Of a stretch of DNA of 64,000 bases, positions 32,201 through 64,000 are shown piece by piece. A program made the position numbers and the translations under genes. Origin of the DNA: Phymorhynchus buccinoides. Its lineage: Eukaryota > Mollusca > Gastropoda > Neogastropoda > Raphitomidae. Numbering within the stretch: the first letter of the stretch is position 1; each line of letters starts with the position of its first letter. Location of the stretch: NCBI GenBank assembly GCA_017654935.2, contig CM065690.1, positions 17,267,855-17,331,854 on the forward strand, written 5' to 3'. The notes below the pieces were generated by a model, which saw only the letters and a list, made by a program, of their open reading frames with translations, was not told where the DNA came from and made no database searches.

Positions 32201-34420
32201 GATACAGAGAAATGAAATGGACACAAAATTAAAACAAAGGCTGCAAATGCCAATTACTGAATTAGTCAAGGGATGCATAAACTGTGTGCATAGATCTGTC
32301 AAAAACGATCCTGACTGTAACTAAGTGTAACTGTAAGTAAAAACCAAATCCTAAAACAATCGAATTATACAAAATAAGGAAACACATTAGATGAGGAAAA
32401 AAAAAAATGTTTCCGGTTTCCCGACCAACCCTATTTTTTGCCGCCGACCCTAAACTTTTTTTTGATGAATAAAAAAAAAAAAAAAAAACTAAAGTAATTT
32501 GAACAGACGATGCAAGGGAAACATTGCTTACTCTACGATTTAGGCGTAGTATTCTACAAATTTAGGGTCTCTGCTACGCAGCAGTACGCTACGACTTGAA
32601 ACCGCAAATTCCGCATTTTCATTCATGCTAGCTACAAATTTTCAGTGGACGGTGCTCGGTTACTCAGTCCCACTTTTCGCTGCTTTTCACGCGCGGTTTG
32701 TAGGTGCCCACACTTTTTAACCTTTCCCCTGCCTTGCTCAGTGCTATAACTAACGTGGGCGGCTCACTTCCTGACTTTACCAGTGGAATATATTCACCGG
32801 CAGCAAAGTGTTTGTGCAGGAGAACCAAAATAAAAAATAGTGGAACCTCCCTTATAAGACCTCCCATAATAAGACTCCCTCCCACATAAGACCTACTCCT
32901 CTGAGACATTGCCCTTCTTTGCAAGTATTAAAATTACCTCCCTCGTATTTAAGACCCCTTCCTTATAACTTATATAAGACCTCATTTTGAATGATTTTTT
33001 AACTCTTATAAGGGAGGTTCTACTGTAGTTGTAACACAGACTGGTAGTAAGCAGACAGAGGATTGGAAATCAAGCCTGTTACAGTGTTAGTGGGATAGGC
33101 GTAGCGCTGTCAAACATGTCACTCATCAGCAGACTGGTTTGTGCTGGCCATCAAGGCCATACATGGGCTTTCGGTCTCTCTGTCCGTGCACCTTGTGTCT
33201 ATCTCTTTTCCTGTTTCCATCTCGCTCTGTCTGTCAACCCCCCCCCCCCCACCCCCTTTCTCTCTCTCATCTCTCGATCTCATCCCTGTCTTTGCCTCTG
33301 TCTGCCTGCCCCTCTCTTTCTCTTCTCTTTAATCTGTCCCTGTTCCTATCTCTCTTTTTCTCGTTTCTTTCTTTTTTATTTTGGTCTCTATGTCACTGCA
33401 CCCCTCCCTTTCCCTGTCTGTCTATCTATCTCCCTCTTTTCCTCTCACTGTCATTCAGTGATTCACTTATTTGTTTTCTCAATGACATACAGGTTACCGA
33501 TTTTGATGCAAAAATTCACCACCCAGACCCAGTGCATCATTTTGACATACATTAAAAAAAAAAAAAAGCCGACCTACCTACCCTATTTTTCAAACTGATG
33601 AAACAGGAAAACATACTTTTTTTTTTGGCCTGATGGAAAATTCAACTTGTGAGAGTCGCTTCCCCTGAACATGGCCCAAGCGTTGCATCAACGGCATAAC
33701 TGTACCCATTGTGAAAAATAAACTTGGTCAGACTCGGTTTGTAAACCAAGAATAAAAAATTTGGTGTTTCTCTAACCAGGTGTTGACAAGCTTATATCTT
33801 GTAAATTTATATTTTCAAGAAAATAAAGAACATAAACGTCCATATTCTAGCTTGCAGCGAATTTTCAAGCATCTATTCTTACACTTTTCTTCAGGCCCTA
33901 TTGCGACAGTTGACACAAAAATCAATTCTGAAATTTATATTTTATGACAATCACGTCACAATGTTACAATAAAGTCGTATTAAAGAATTACATAAAAAGG
34001 TATGGCCCGGCTCTTTTCAATCCCCATTTGACAATACGAAAATAAAGAACACAAACGCCCATGTTCTAGTAAATGACAATGCTACAATAGAGAATTACCT
34101 AAAAGGTATGGCCCGGCTCTTTTCAATCCCCTTTTGACAATGCGAGGCTGAACTTTTTGCTCGGAATGTAGGCCAAGGACATGATTGTCATTACTGGTAG
34201 TTGCAGCTTTCTCCTGTCTTGCGGGTAAATTTGGGTGGGTTCTCGGTTTAAACTTGACAGGCTGGTGGCTGTTTGTTGAATCTGATGTGGATGCTGCTGA
34301 TGGCCCATTGCTGGCCCCTGATTCATTCTCTTGTCTACCAGAAAATCGCAATCTAAGCAGTTTTGGTGGCGCTGAATTGGACGGATTTTCATTTCCATCG
34401 CCTCCTGCTGCTCTCTTCAT
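15949..34420 (-). CDS. STK40: Serine/threonine-protein kinase 40 (SHIK), complete gene model
   Basis: Pseudokinase of the Tribbles-related branch. STK40 of vertebrates is reported to act as a scaffold for the COP1 ubiquitin ligase; that role is inferred here. Eight coding exons: 34,420-34,099; 31,455-31,370; 28,978-28,844; 27,780-27,544; 21,519-21,351; 19,858-19,714; 18,808-18,689; 16,300-15,949. All introns are GT-AG and all phases agree; the total is 1,566 bp, 521 residues plus stop. Human STK40, as recalled, is 435 residues; the excess is mainly in the N-terminal exon. Motifs in order: AGPYLL-GPRIGSSPV, lysine at FYTLK, GVVHHHGLF, LCLVLDCL, VHRDLKLGN, TNFCLGKHL (NFC in place of DFG), GSPAYISPDVLSG, KPYRGKPSDMWALGVVLF, EYTIP-DGRVS, GPLQIVPDI. 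The replaced DFG supports an inactive or atypical kinase. Confidence 0.95.
17081..17954. mobile_element. MITE (CAGTGATGTACCGAGG family), copy split by an insertion
   Basis: Left end cagtgctgcaccgagg; right end cctcgggacatcac. The related copies at 28,450-28,572 and 62,615-62,835 show the intact ends gcagtgatgtaccgagg and cctcggtacatcactgc, a perfect 17-bp inverted repeat. Internal words: gatggaaaagtgatagga, ggacaatgtcctg, tcaattttaatagg. This copy is interrupted at 17,182-17,841. Confidence 0.75.
17182..17841. mobile_element. Element nested in the MITE, 17-bp inverted ends
   Basis: About 660 bp. Left end tcagagctgattctagg; right end cctagaatcagctctga, which are exact inverse complements. The uninterrupted MITE sequence elsewhere (gtgttaaaaatgtaac) shows where it entered; a short A-rich target duplication (about 3 bp) is visible. 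It contains a poly-G run (17,780-17,807) but no coding sequence was recognised. Confidence 0.75.
18068..18295 (-). pseudogene. BED-type zinc-finger fragment of a hAT transposase
   Basis: The frame starts MDAKPRKQTFLSGYTETWKC and contains CTLCNTDFSCASGGRND, with the C-x2-C spacing and GG-x-ND motif of BED fingers in hAT transposases. The full hAT at 23.2-26.9 kb has the equivalent CTVCDMDFVISHGGANDV. No rest of the transposase follows. Confidence 0.6.
18689..18808 (-). CDS. STK40: STK40 coding exon 7
   Basis: 120 bp, acceptor ctcag, donor g|gtcagt. Encodes DGRVSDATKMVIRRLLQLDS and MRMTASQVLDALATIIAQW, the end of the kinase fold with the LD-x-x-x-R motif. Confidence 0.94.
19470..19690. mobile_element. 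MITE with CAGGGCTCCCA ends, copy 2
   Basis: Begins cagggctcccaatcgccc, ends gtccctgggagccctg (inverted ends). Same internal order as 15,715-15,933, for example aaaaataatttttct and cattcttttagagggtcctt. Confidence 0.8.
19714..19858 (-). CDS. STK40: STK40 coding exon 6
   Basis: 145 bp, acceptor cacag, donor ca|gtaagt. Encodes KPYRGKPSDMWALGVVLFTM, VYGQFPFYDSSPQELFRKIK and GAEYTIP (helix F to helix G of the kinase fold). A MITE starts 24 bp beyond its donor (19,470-19,690). Confidence 0.95.
19950..20111 (+). repeat. Dispersed repeat S (left part), interrupted by a hAT-like element
   Basis: Part of a repeat also present at 43,440-43,675 and 44,490-44,765: tttcctgt...gatgcgtcatgctgc, tcggctg, then aaggcaggagaa. 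The repeat resumes at 20,784 with ggatgacagaaagc and reaches gttacaagcacagaacttcc. Confidence 0.6.
20112..20783 (-). mobile_element. Non-autonomous hAT-like element with BED-finger remnant
   Basis: 672 bp. Ends: cagggctgccaacc and ggttggcagccctg, exact inverse complements except for one position against the full hAT (cagagctgccaacc). Flanked on both sides by ATAGTG, a 6-bp target duplication (20,106-20,111 and 20,784-20,789). On the minus strand it keeps a BED-finger remnant (KGEAYAFCEICACDFSIKSG then DRDD) spread over two frames. It also has a threefold gctacaacagccaatgaaaa repeat (20,465-20,535). Confidence 0.85.
20919..21320 (-). pseudogene. Three partial tandem duplicates of STK40 exon 5
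   Basis: Copies at about 21,186-21,300 and 21,018-21,125, and a truncated one at 20,919-20,965, each repeat the exon segment VTVTNFCLGKHLVSESDLL to GSPAYISPDVLS, followed by tcagttgagag and a (GA)-rich spacer (about 160-bp unit). The nearest copy keeps the frame and the g|gtcagt donor, with a single change (LLRDQ to LLIDQ). The next has RDQMGSP and has lost the GT (gctcag). The truncated one keeps only the NFxxGKHLV part. Confidence 0.85.
21351..21519 (-). CDS. STK40: STK40 coding exon 5 (catalytic-loop exon)
   Basis: 169 bp, acceptor ttacag, donor g|gtcagt, phase 0 in and phase 1 out. Encodes KNIVHRDLKLGNMVLNKESR, RVTVTNFCLGKHLVSESDLL and DQRGSPAYISPDVLSG. It retains HRD and the catalytic-loop asparagine but has NFC for DFG. 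Three partial copies of its 3' half lie downstream. Confidence 0.95.
21560..21815 (+). repeat. tRNA-derived SINE
   Basis: The head ggtggcagagcggttaagac has an A-box (tggcagagcgg) and a degenerate B-box (gtttgaaatccc). The body ends with tatatagcgcccatcctac, then agggcgctgtaca, an inverted motif common to SINE families in marine invertebrates (recalled). It lies in STK40 intron 4. Confidence 0.65.
22408..22820. mobile_element. Foldback element
   Basis: The left arm (gatcggaacactcactttgc to gattcctccttggcggagat) is the inverted complement of the right arm (ctccgccaaggaggaatcgc to gcaaagtaagtgttgcgatc) at about 85 percent over about 78 bp. The 255-bp centre contains a (GA)n run and an AT-rich stretch. 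No ORF was recognised. Confidence 0.75.
23225..26854 (-). mobile_element. Apparently intact autonomous hAT transposon
   Basis: 3,630 bp bounded by cagagctgccaacc and ggttggcagctctg (perfect 14-bp inverted ends) and a direct duplication ATTATG on each side (23,219-23,224 and 26,855-26,860). The single transposase gene inside has an open reading frame over both exons, so the element may be recent. It is inserted in STK40 intron 4 in the same orientation as the host gene. A 6-bp target duplication is shorter than the 8 bp usual for hAT elements. Confidence 0.9.
23901..26287 (-). CDS. hAT-superfamily transposase (two exons, 681 aa)
   Basis: Exon 1 is 26,287-25,076 and exon 2 is 24,734-23,901, joined at ...ESVIE|MFEKT... 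(donor gtgagt, acceptor ttttccag, phase 0). Start MDNSAKKRKNAETAPSG; an upstream in-frame extension to 26,482 exists but looks non-coding. Residues about 30-75 form a BED zinc finger (CTVCDMDFVISHGGANDVST then HTKSTRHKK). The catalytic core has FVLGTDGSQ, CDGPATGEAIF, SLVVDNANVMTGRHKGV and the CVCHLLHLAVKKG segment typical of hAT. The C-terminal dimerisation region is present: LIPVSNCPCERIFSLVRKNK then TDFRGSMGSKTLNAVLQIK. The intron carries CT/GT microsatellites. Confidence 0.92.
27070..27165 (-). pseudogene. Partial duplicate of STK40 exon 4 (copy a)
   Basis: Contains QHYVIKEKKLTDREAVVIFV and DNLHMV: the residues YDIVRI have been deleted (18 bp, in frame) and K has become M just before the former donor (gtcaga). 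More decayed than copy b and shares its TDREA change, so a was derived from b or both came from one duplication. Confidence 0.75.
27275..27380 (-). pseudogene. Partial duplicate of STK40 exon 4 (copy b)
   Basis: Encodes DYVNLQHYVIKEKKLTDREA then VVIFYDIVRIVDNLHK, followed by a splice-donor-like gtcgga. There is only one residue change (TEREA to TDREA) and no stop. A (GT)n tract (27,390-27,500) separates it from the real exon. No good acceptor precedes it, so inclusion in mRNA is doubtful. Confidence 0.8.
27544..27780 (-). CDS. STK40: STK40 coding exon 4
   Basis: 237 bp, phase 0, acceptor ccaccag, donor aag|gtcaga. It starts DEALEEQEASEQPTKVQVTG (variable), then VVKRLCLVLDCLLPHEFSP (hinge region), NDYVNLQHYVIKEKKL and VVIFYDIVRIVDNLHK. 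Two partial copies of its 3' end lie downstream in the intron (27,275-27,380 and 27,070-27,165). Confidence 0.94.
27814..28376. mobile_element. Mariner-type MITE with TA target sites
   Basis: The left end TACAGACAAACCCCTATTTT and the right end, inverted, TACAGACAAACCTCTATTTT match at 19 of 20 positions and start at TA dinucleotides. About 560 bp with no transposase. Inside are tacgacc repeats. It lies in STK40 intron 3, 34 bp from the acceptor of exon 4. Confidence 0.8.
28450..28572. mobile_element. MITE (CAGTGATGTACCGAGG family), right half
   Basis: The sequence from gccagtgttaaaaatgtaac through aggtcaatggcctatgac ends at cctcggtacatcactgc. The left half is missing. Confidence 0.7.
28844..28978 (-). 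CDS. STK40: STK40 coding exon 3
   Basis: 135 bp, phase 0 on both sides, acceptor ttcag, donor gtcaga. Encodes ILTLENPEKESQDDRQGKML and HTEFSLLSLLRDQQGVVHHH then GLFK, almost residue for residue the STK40 family signature. Confidence 0.95.
29035..29694 (-). mobile_element. Harbinger-like element with small ORF, copy 1
   Basis: Bounded by GGCC ends (aggccaaattttaaaaaaag on the left, tttttttttgggcc on the right) and flanked by TTA on both sides (29,032-29,034 and 29,695-29,697), as for PIF/Harbinger elements. Subterminal inverted motifs: gttgtggttaaggta against tactttaaccacaac, and tagggtaggtagg on both sides. Inside are a long (GT)n run (29,190-29,275) and the small ORF. Orientation is set by the ORF. 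Confidence 0.75.
29354..29640 (-). CDS. Small conserved ORF in the Harbinger-like element (copy 1)
   Basis: The open frame extends to 29,674 upstream and the stop is at 29,351-29,353. The conserved part runs from ICENMRVVSTF through SKHYTLMDVFRDIHPDVGKE, TCRGGSAILAEPFELEFSTP and LGDLKELGVKSLQF. It aligns with residues 31-92 of the ORF at 8,069-8,368 and with the frameshifted copy at 31,650-31,890. It is not a recognisable transposase, Myb protein or YqaJ-type nuclease. Function unknown. Confidence 0.55.
29748..29873. mobile_element. Short hairpin MITE
   Basis: About 125 bp. The left arm ccagccacacggccac, then atcgtacgacaagattcgat, pairs with the inverted right arm ccagccacatgtcagc, then gtacgatacgattcgatcgc, with a short loop. 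The outer 9 bp (ccagccaca) are perfect. Confidence 0.65.
30200..30305. mobile_element. MITE (CAGTGATGTACCGAGG family), degenerate right half
   Basis: Related words in the same order: acatttgtcctaacaggga, aaaaggacatccttagtttt, gactatgtcctatgac, tggggcatcaca. More diverged than the other copies. Confidence 0.55.
30787..31119 (+). pseudogene. Non-LTR retrotransposon reverse transcriptase, C-terminal tail
   Basis: The frame carries RIRGDLIQMYKIVHNLVDI, then KHCFSNRVANSWNSLPPEL and NAFKNLLDKN, the usual C-terminal tail of LINE reverse transcriptases (RRxRGDLI...FSxRVxxxWNxLP). It ends with a DDDD stop. A ctactactac tail at 31,235-31,257 may be the 3' end of the element. Confidence 0.75.
31370..31455 (-). 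CDS. STK40: STK40 coding exon 2
   Basis: 86 bp between acceptor gcag and donor gtaacg. Encodes GPRIGSSPVRSIVQVLARKE then GTDEFYTLK, matching the loop and first strands of the kinase fold of STK40 (human GPRLGNSPVPSIVQ, recalled). Bracketed by the inverted Harbinger-like elements at 29.0 and 31.5 kb. Confidence 0.93.
31509..32066 (+). mobile_element. Harbinger-like element with small ORF, copy 2 (inverted)
   Basis: 558 bp with inverted ends ggccacacaaaaaa and ttttttgtgtggcc, an inner gtggttaaggta inverted motif, and TTA on both sides (31,506-31,508 and 32,067-32,069). Opposite orientation to the copy at 29,035. The two flank STK40 exon 2 and could form a stem in the pre-mRNA. Confidence 0.8.
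31650..31890 (+). pseudogene. Small conserved ORF, copy 2 (frameshifted)
   Basis: ICENMKVISTFRVSKH is in one frame. A 2-bp insertion near 31,679 (catcttacac against cattacac in copy 1) shifts the rest, TLMDAFRNIHPDVGKEN, TCRGGSAILAEPFEL, into the frame at 31,689. A second change near the end alters LGD-LKEL to GNF-KEL in a third frame. Nucleotide identity to copy 1 is high. Confidence 0.65.
32390..32600 (+). mobile_element. Solo end of the 7.85-kb type element
   Basis: Matches 7,850-8,000: gtttccggtttcccgacc, accctattttttgccgccga, ccctaaac with a T run, and gaacagacgatgcaagggaa. No ORF follows. Confidence 0.6.
32838..33027. mobile_element. Mariner-type MITE (CCTCCCTTATAAGA ends)
   Basis: About 190 bp. 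The left end agtggaacctcccttataag pairs with the right end cttataagggaggttctact. TA lies at both outer edges. Inner direct words cataagacct/tataagacct are repeated. Confidence 0.75.
33546..33635. repeat. Fragment related to the Harbinger-like ends
   Basis: It has gccgacctacctaccctatt and acatacttttttttt followed by ggcc, the same word order as the left end at 31,509, but no ORF. Confidence 0.45.
34099..34420 (-). CDS. STK40: STK40 coding exon 1
   Basis: Begins with MKRAAGGDGNENPS and encodes a long low-complexity leader of about 100 residues, with SGASNGPSAASTSDS and KFKPRTHPNLPARQ, before the conserved KRAGPYLL. The donor is g|gtaatt at 34,098, phase 1. The human leader is much shorter (about 30 residues, recalled). 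No earlier in-frame ATG continues the frame. Confidence 0.9.
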
Positions 34421-35883
34421 GTTAAATTTTTGTGGTTTTTTTTTTTAAAATTAAGATATTTGTCAGCGTCAGTTAGCCTCCATGGTAATTGCTAGTCTTC
34501 TGCCAGGCTGAATGTATAATACCAAAGGGAAAAAATATTGAAAACGTTGCTAGGGCCTAGTTTAGGCTACCCTATCACTTCACTAGGCCTATAACTATAA
34601 CAAGTCATTTCTAGTACTCCACTCCTATTATTAATTATACAGTACTTGGCCTTCTTCTTCGCCTCAACCTGAGGCTCAGGCAGCCAACTTCATCAGGTTG
34701 AAGTTAGATTGAGTTATTCTAAATTAGTTACCCACTTTTGCGATTTGGACATCGTTACAGTTACACCAAGGCTTTGTCGGCTTGACACCTGTCCTTCGCT
34801 TTGCCTTCAGTCAAGACAGAAATATGAACTTTTGAAAATTTTCAAAATGTAGAAAATTCTGCTAAGAAGGCCCGAGCTGTTAGGCCTTGACTCTGCGCGG
34901 CAAATCCTTCTGGCCTAGGCGATCCTCCGCCGTCTGTTGTCTACTCTCGTCACAGTTTCTGAGTTTGTTTTGTGTCACTCCGCCCTTCCAGTTCCAAGCA
35001 GACGCCAAGTTGTCTTAGAACATTTTCTATTTTTCTTCAAGTGAGAATTGGAATCGTACATTGGACTAGTGTTACTGTTCCTCTGTCGTTATTTTTCTAA
35101 TCATTTCACATTAGACGTCACTTGTCGACTTTTTTTGTAGTTCAGGTGCTTGATCACACTCCCCGGGAGTCTCCCGTGTTCCATGTCATGATGGTGGGTT
35201 TTTTCCCCCAGGAACTACTTCCGCAAAGGGACATCACTTTGGTATGCCCTCTCTCGTGACCACAAAGTAAACAAGATGTTCTCTTGATCTTGATTGAAAG
35301 AGCCACACTGTGGCATTACATCAACGAAAACTATCTTCTAGATCACGATAAGGATCCATTAGGTGGTTTGTTTGTTTTTTGATATTGCTCTACCGCCTAG
35401 TTCAGTAGTTGACTTTTTTAAGTGGGCGTATCAGTATGAGTATGTTGTATTATTTCCTGTCAGGCCTTGAGCCTTTTCCTCCGGCAAAAATGGTCTAGAA
35501 CCTCCCTGGTTCCGTGGCAAAATAATCAAAGCATGTTGATTGTGGCCACGCACAGTCAAGAAGAAGATAATTTGGAGATTTGTCGAGACTATTTTTGAAT
35601 AAGTTAGTATTTGATGCACATTTTAGCTCGTTAGTTAATTCATTCCAGTTGTTAGACTGGGATACACATTTATAAGTCAGTGCTTATCTTATGCTTTGTA
35701 TCTAAGTTACATTAAACTTTTTGAAAAATTCAGCACCAGAAATTTCCTTTTTTTCTGGATTCTTTTCAGCCAGTCATTCCCACAAGAGTTTTTTAAACAC
35801 ATGTGTTGATACATGGTATCTATGCTCACCAAGTTGCATAATTTATCAAATTATGTGCCTAATCGTTTTTTCTGTTTTTTCAG
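34421..35883. promoter_or_regulatory. Head-to-head intergenic region between STK40 and the plus-strand gene
   Basis: About 1.46 kb separate the STK40 start codon (minus strand) from the exon of the next plus-strand gene, so it must hold the STK40 promoter and 5' UTR and at least an intron of the other gene. No TATA box or CpG-rich core stood out. Inference from gene layout only. Confidence 0.4.
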
Positions 35884-36199
35884 GATTCACTTCAGCCATT
35901 CATTTAAGTCACCAAGGGCAACGAACCAAGCAACCAGCTGAATCAACCCAAGCTAAGCAACATATCAGACCTCACCATGGCAACTCTGGTGGTTTTCTTC
36001 ACGAATATACTGACATTATGCATTATCGCTATGTGGCCCATTTGTTCGTGTCAGCCTGACATACAGCCAGTTCTTCGTTTTCACGCAAAGTCACAAGAAA
36101 AATCTGCTCCTCCTTCTACTCCTCCTCCCCCTCCTCCTCCCCCTTCTCCCTCTTCAAGCAACGGATCTTCAGTGACTATGGCGGAGCTGGGAATGAACG
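35884..36199 (+). CDS. Secreted or membrane protein, first coding exon, truncated by the gap
   Basis: A strong acceptor (tttttctgttttttcag, ending 35,883) precedes an exon with 5' UTR and ATG at 35,977. The product starts MATLVVFFTNILTLCIIAMW then PICSC-QPDIQ, a classic signal peptide with likely cleavage after residue 25 (CSC|QPD). A proline-rich stretch (residues about 46-58) and a serine-rich segment follow; the frame runs open into the N gap after ELGMN. The family was not recognised. The frame continuing as Ns beyond 36,199 has no meaning. Confidence 0.6.
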
Positions 36200-36699
36200 N
36201 NNNNNNNNNNNNNNNNNNNNNNNNNNNNNNNNNNNNNNNNNNNNNNNNNNNNNNNNNNNNNNNNNNNNNNNNNNNNNNNNNNNNNNNNNNNNNNNNNNNN
36301 NNNNNNNNNNNNNNNNNNNNNNNNNNNNNNNNNNNNNNNNNNNNNNNNNNNNNNNNNNNNNNNNNNNNNNNNNNNNNNNNNNNNNNNNNNNNNNNNNNNN
36401 NNNNNNNNNNNNNNNNNNNNNNNNNNNNNNNNNNNNNNNNNNNNNNNNNNNNNNNNNNNNNNNNNNNNNNNNNNNNNNNNNNNNNNNNNNNNNNNNNNNN
36501 NNNNNNNNNNNNNNNNNNNNNNNNNNNNNNNNNNNNNNNNNNNNNNNNNNNNNNNNNNNNNNNNNNNNNNNNNNNNNNNNNNNNNNNNNNNNNNNNNNNN
36601 NNNNNNNNNNNNNNNNNNNNNNNNNNNNNNNNNNNNNNNNNNNNNNNNNNNNNNNNNNNNNNNNNNNNNNNNNNNNNNNNNNNNNNNNNNNNNNNNNNN
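36200..36699. other. Assembly gap of exactly 500 N
   Basis: Exactly 500 N, a fixed length used by scaffolding software for joins of unknown size. Contig sequence ends inside a plus-strand exon on the left and a (CA)-rich region next to ADGB on the right. Confidence 0.98.
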
Positions 36700-36872
36700 C
36701 ATGCTACGCAAACAGTACAGACAGATAGACACACACACAAACATAACATACACACACGCATAGCTACAACACACAACGATAACTTACACATACACCACAT
36801 AGACAACACACAACTCATAGTCAACACACACATAGACGCAACGCACACTCACACATCCCAACGCACACACAC

Positions 36873-63010
<26,138 letters not shown>

Positions 63011-63029
63011 CTGTGGGGGAAAACAAGCA

Positions 63030-63674
63030 TGTATGTATGTATGTATGTATGTATGTATGTATGTATGTATGCATGCATGCATGCGTGTGTGTATGTATGT
63101 ATGTATGCATGCATGTATTATGTATGTATGTCTGCATGCACACGCATGCACAGATAGAAACACAGACAGGAACACGGATACAAGGCGCGGGCGCACACGC
63201 GTGCACACACACACACACACACACACGCACGCACGCGCGCACTCACTCACGCACGCATGCACGTAAACAGACGCAGACACGTAAGCGCACGAAGAAGCAG
63301 GCAGGTGATTGTTTCTGTAGGAAACACGTTCATGCACGCACAAACAGAAACAGATAGACACAGACACAAGACAGACAGACACACACACACACATGCACAC
63401 ACATGCGCGCGCGTGCCCGTAGAAACAGACACACGCTGATACAATCACACATGCAAGGATGCACGCACACTCACAGAGACACATCCAGACAGAGACGCGC
63501 ATGAACGCACATATACAAGACAGACGCGCACACACACATACATGCACGCACGCACGAACACACACATATGCACAAACAAACACACACACGCACATGCACA
63601 CACACACATATACAAATACAAACACGCACACATGCACAGTTGTGAGTATACATCGAATACACGCACAACACACA

Positions 63675-63727
<53 letters not shown>

Positions 63728-63780
63728 ACATACACACACACATACACATGTGCACACACACACACACACACTGGACACAT
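63030..63780. repeat. (ATGT)n and (CA)n microsatellites
   Basis: (ATGT)n at 63,030-63,130, then CA-rich sequence to 63,775 with CGCACG interruptions. It lies just upstream of ADGB exon A in gene direction. All frames here are low complexity. Confidence 0.92.
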
Positions 63781-64000
63781 GCATTATTATATTAGAAACA
63801 ATACCTCGAAGGGAAAAGAGACAATCTCAAGAATAACTAAAACATTGCATTTTCATGTGAATAATCTCGTGCACAACAACAAAAATGAAACGGGCTTGAA
63901 GTGAAAAATGTACATGAAAGACTAGACAGAGACCACAAATCAACATAAAACAATGCTAGAGACACGCAAGCAGAAAAAGGCAGAAAATAAGAGACAAAGA

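Noticed and set aside
33116..33598. Frames of 138-160 residues rich in Leu/Ser/Pro
   Set aside because: Pyrimidine-rich intron sequence (CT runs and a C run); no domain, and all three frames are open for the same compositional reason.

Overview
This is a piece of an animal nuclear genome. It has intron-rich genes with GT-AG junctions, many long microsatellites (GT/CA, GA/CT, poly-G), several tandem minisatellites and a dense mix of mobile elements. The two host genes, the DIRS, hAT, piggyBac, Mutator-like and Harbinger-type elements, and the tRNA-derived SINE suggest a lophotrochozoan, most likely a gastropod mollusc. That assignment is inference; no ribosomal or mitochondrial marker is present.

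Layout. (1) 1-15,100 is a transposon graveyard. It holds duplicated blocks of a coiled-coil plus Myb/SANT-like ORF and zinc-knuckle ORF1 fragments (0.4-3.9 kb), duplicated Mutator-like transposase fragments (3.9-7.7 kb), a Harbinger-like relic with a small conserved ORF (about 7.85-8.4 kb), and an apparent piggyBac element (8.4-15.1 kb) split by DIRS-type retroelement pieces and by a long palindromic element. (2) 15,949-34,420 (minus strand) is a complete STK40 (SHIK) pseudokinase gene: eight coding exons, all phases consistent, 1,566 bp coding for 521 residues. Its introns hold an apparently intact 3.63-kb hAT transposon, a non-autonomous relative, two inverted Harbinger-like elements sharing a small ORF, several MITEs, a SINE and a LINE remnant. 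(3) About 34.4-36.2 kb is a head-to-head intergenic region, then the first coding exon of a plus-strand gene for a secreted or membrane protein, cut by an exact 500-N gap at 36,200-36,699. (4) 36,870-63,010 (minus strand) holds eleven candidate exons of androglobin (ADGB), from the end of the calpain-like domain to the conserved segment DFCVCF...YIFHKP. Most link in phase. The introns are full of minisatellites, a (TATGG)n satellite, foldback elements and insertions.

The ADGB part to the left of 36.87 kb (globin domain and C-terminus) is absent and its place is taken by STK40 and the plus-strand gene, so the 500-N join needs checking.

The most interesting signals are: (a) a Harbinger-like element family (TTA target duplications, GGCC ends) carrying a conserved, unrecognised protein of about 60-100 residues that is neither a transposase nor a Myb protein; (b) four separate cases in which the 3' end of a coding exon, its 5' splice site and adjoining intron have been tandemly copied downstream (two in STK40, two in ADGB, one amplified to about 12 copies); (c) a hAT autonomous/non-autonomous pair with perfect 6-bp target duplications; (d) several nested insertions whose order can be read from the sequence.
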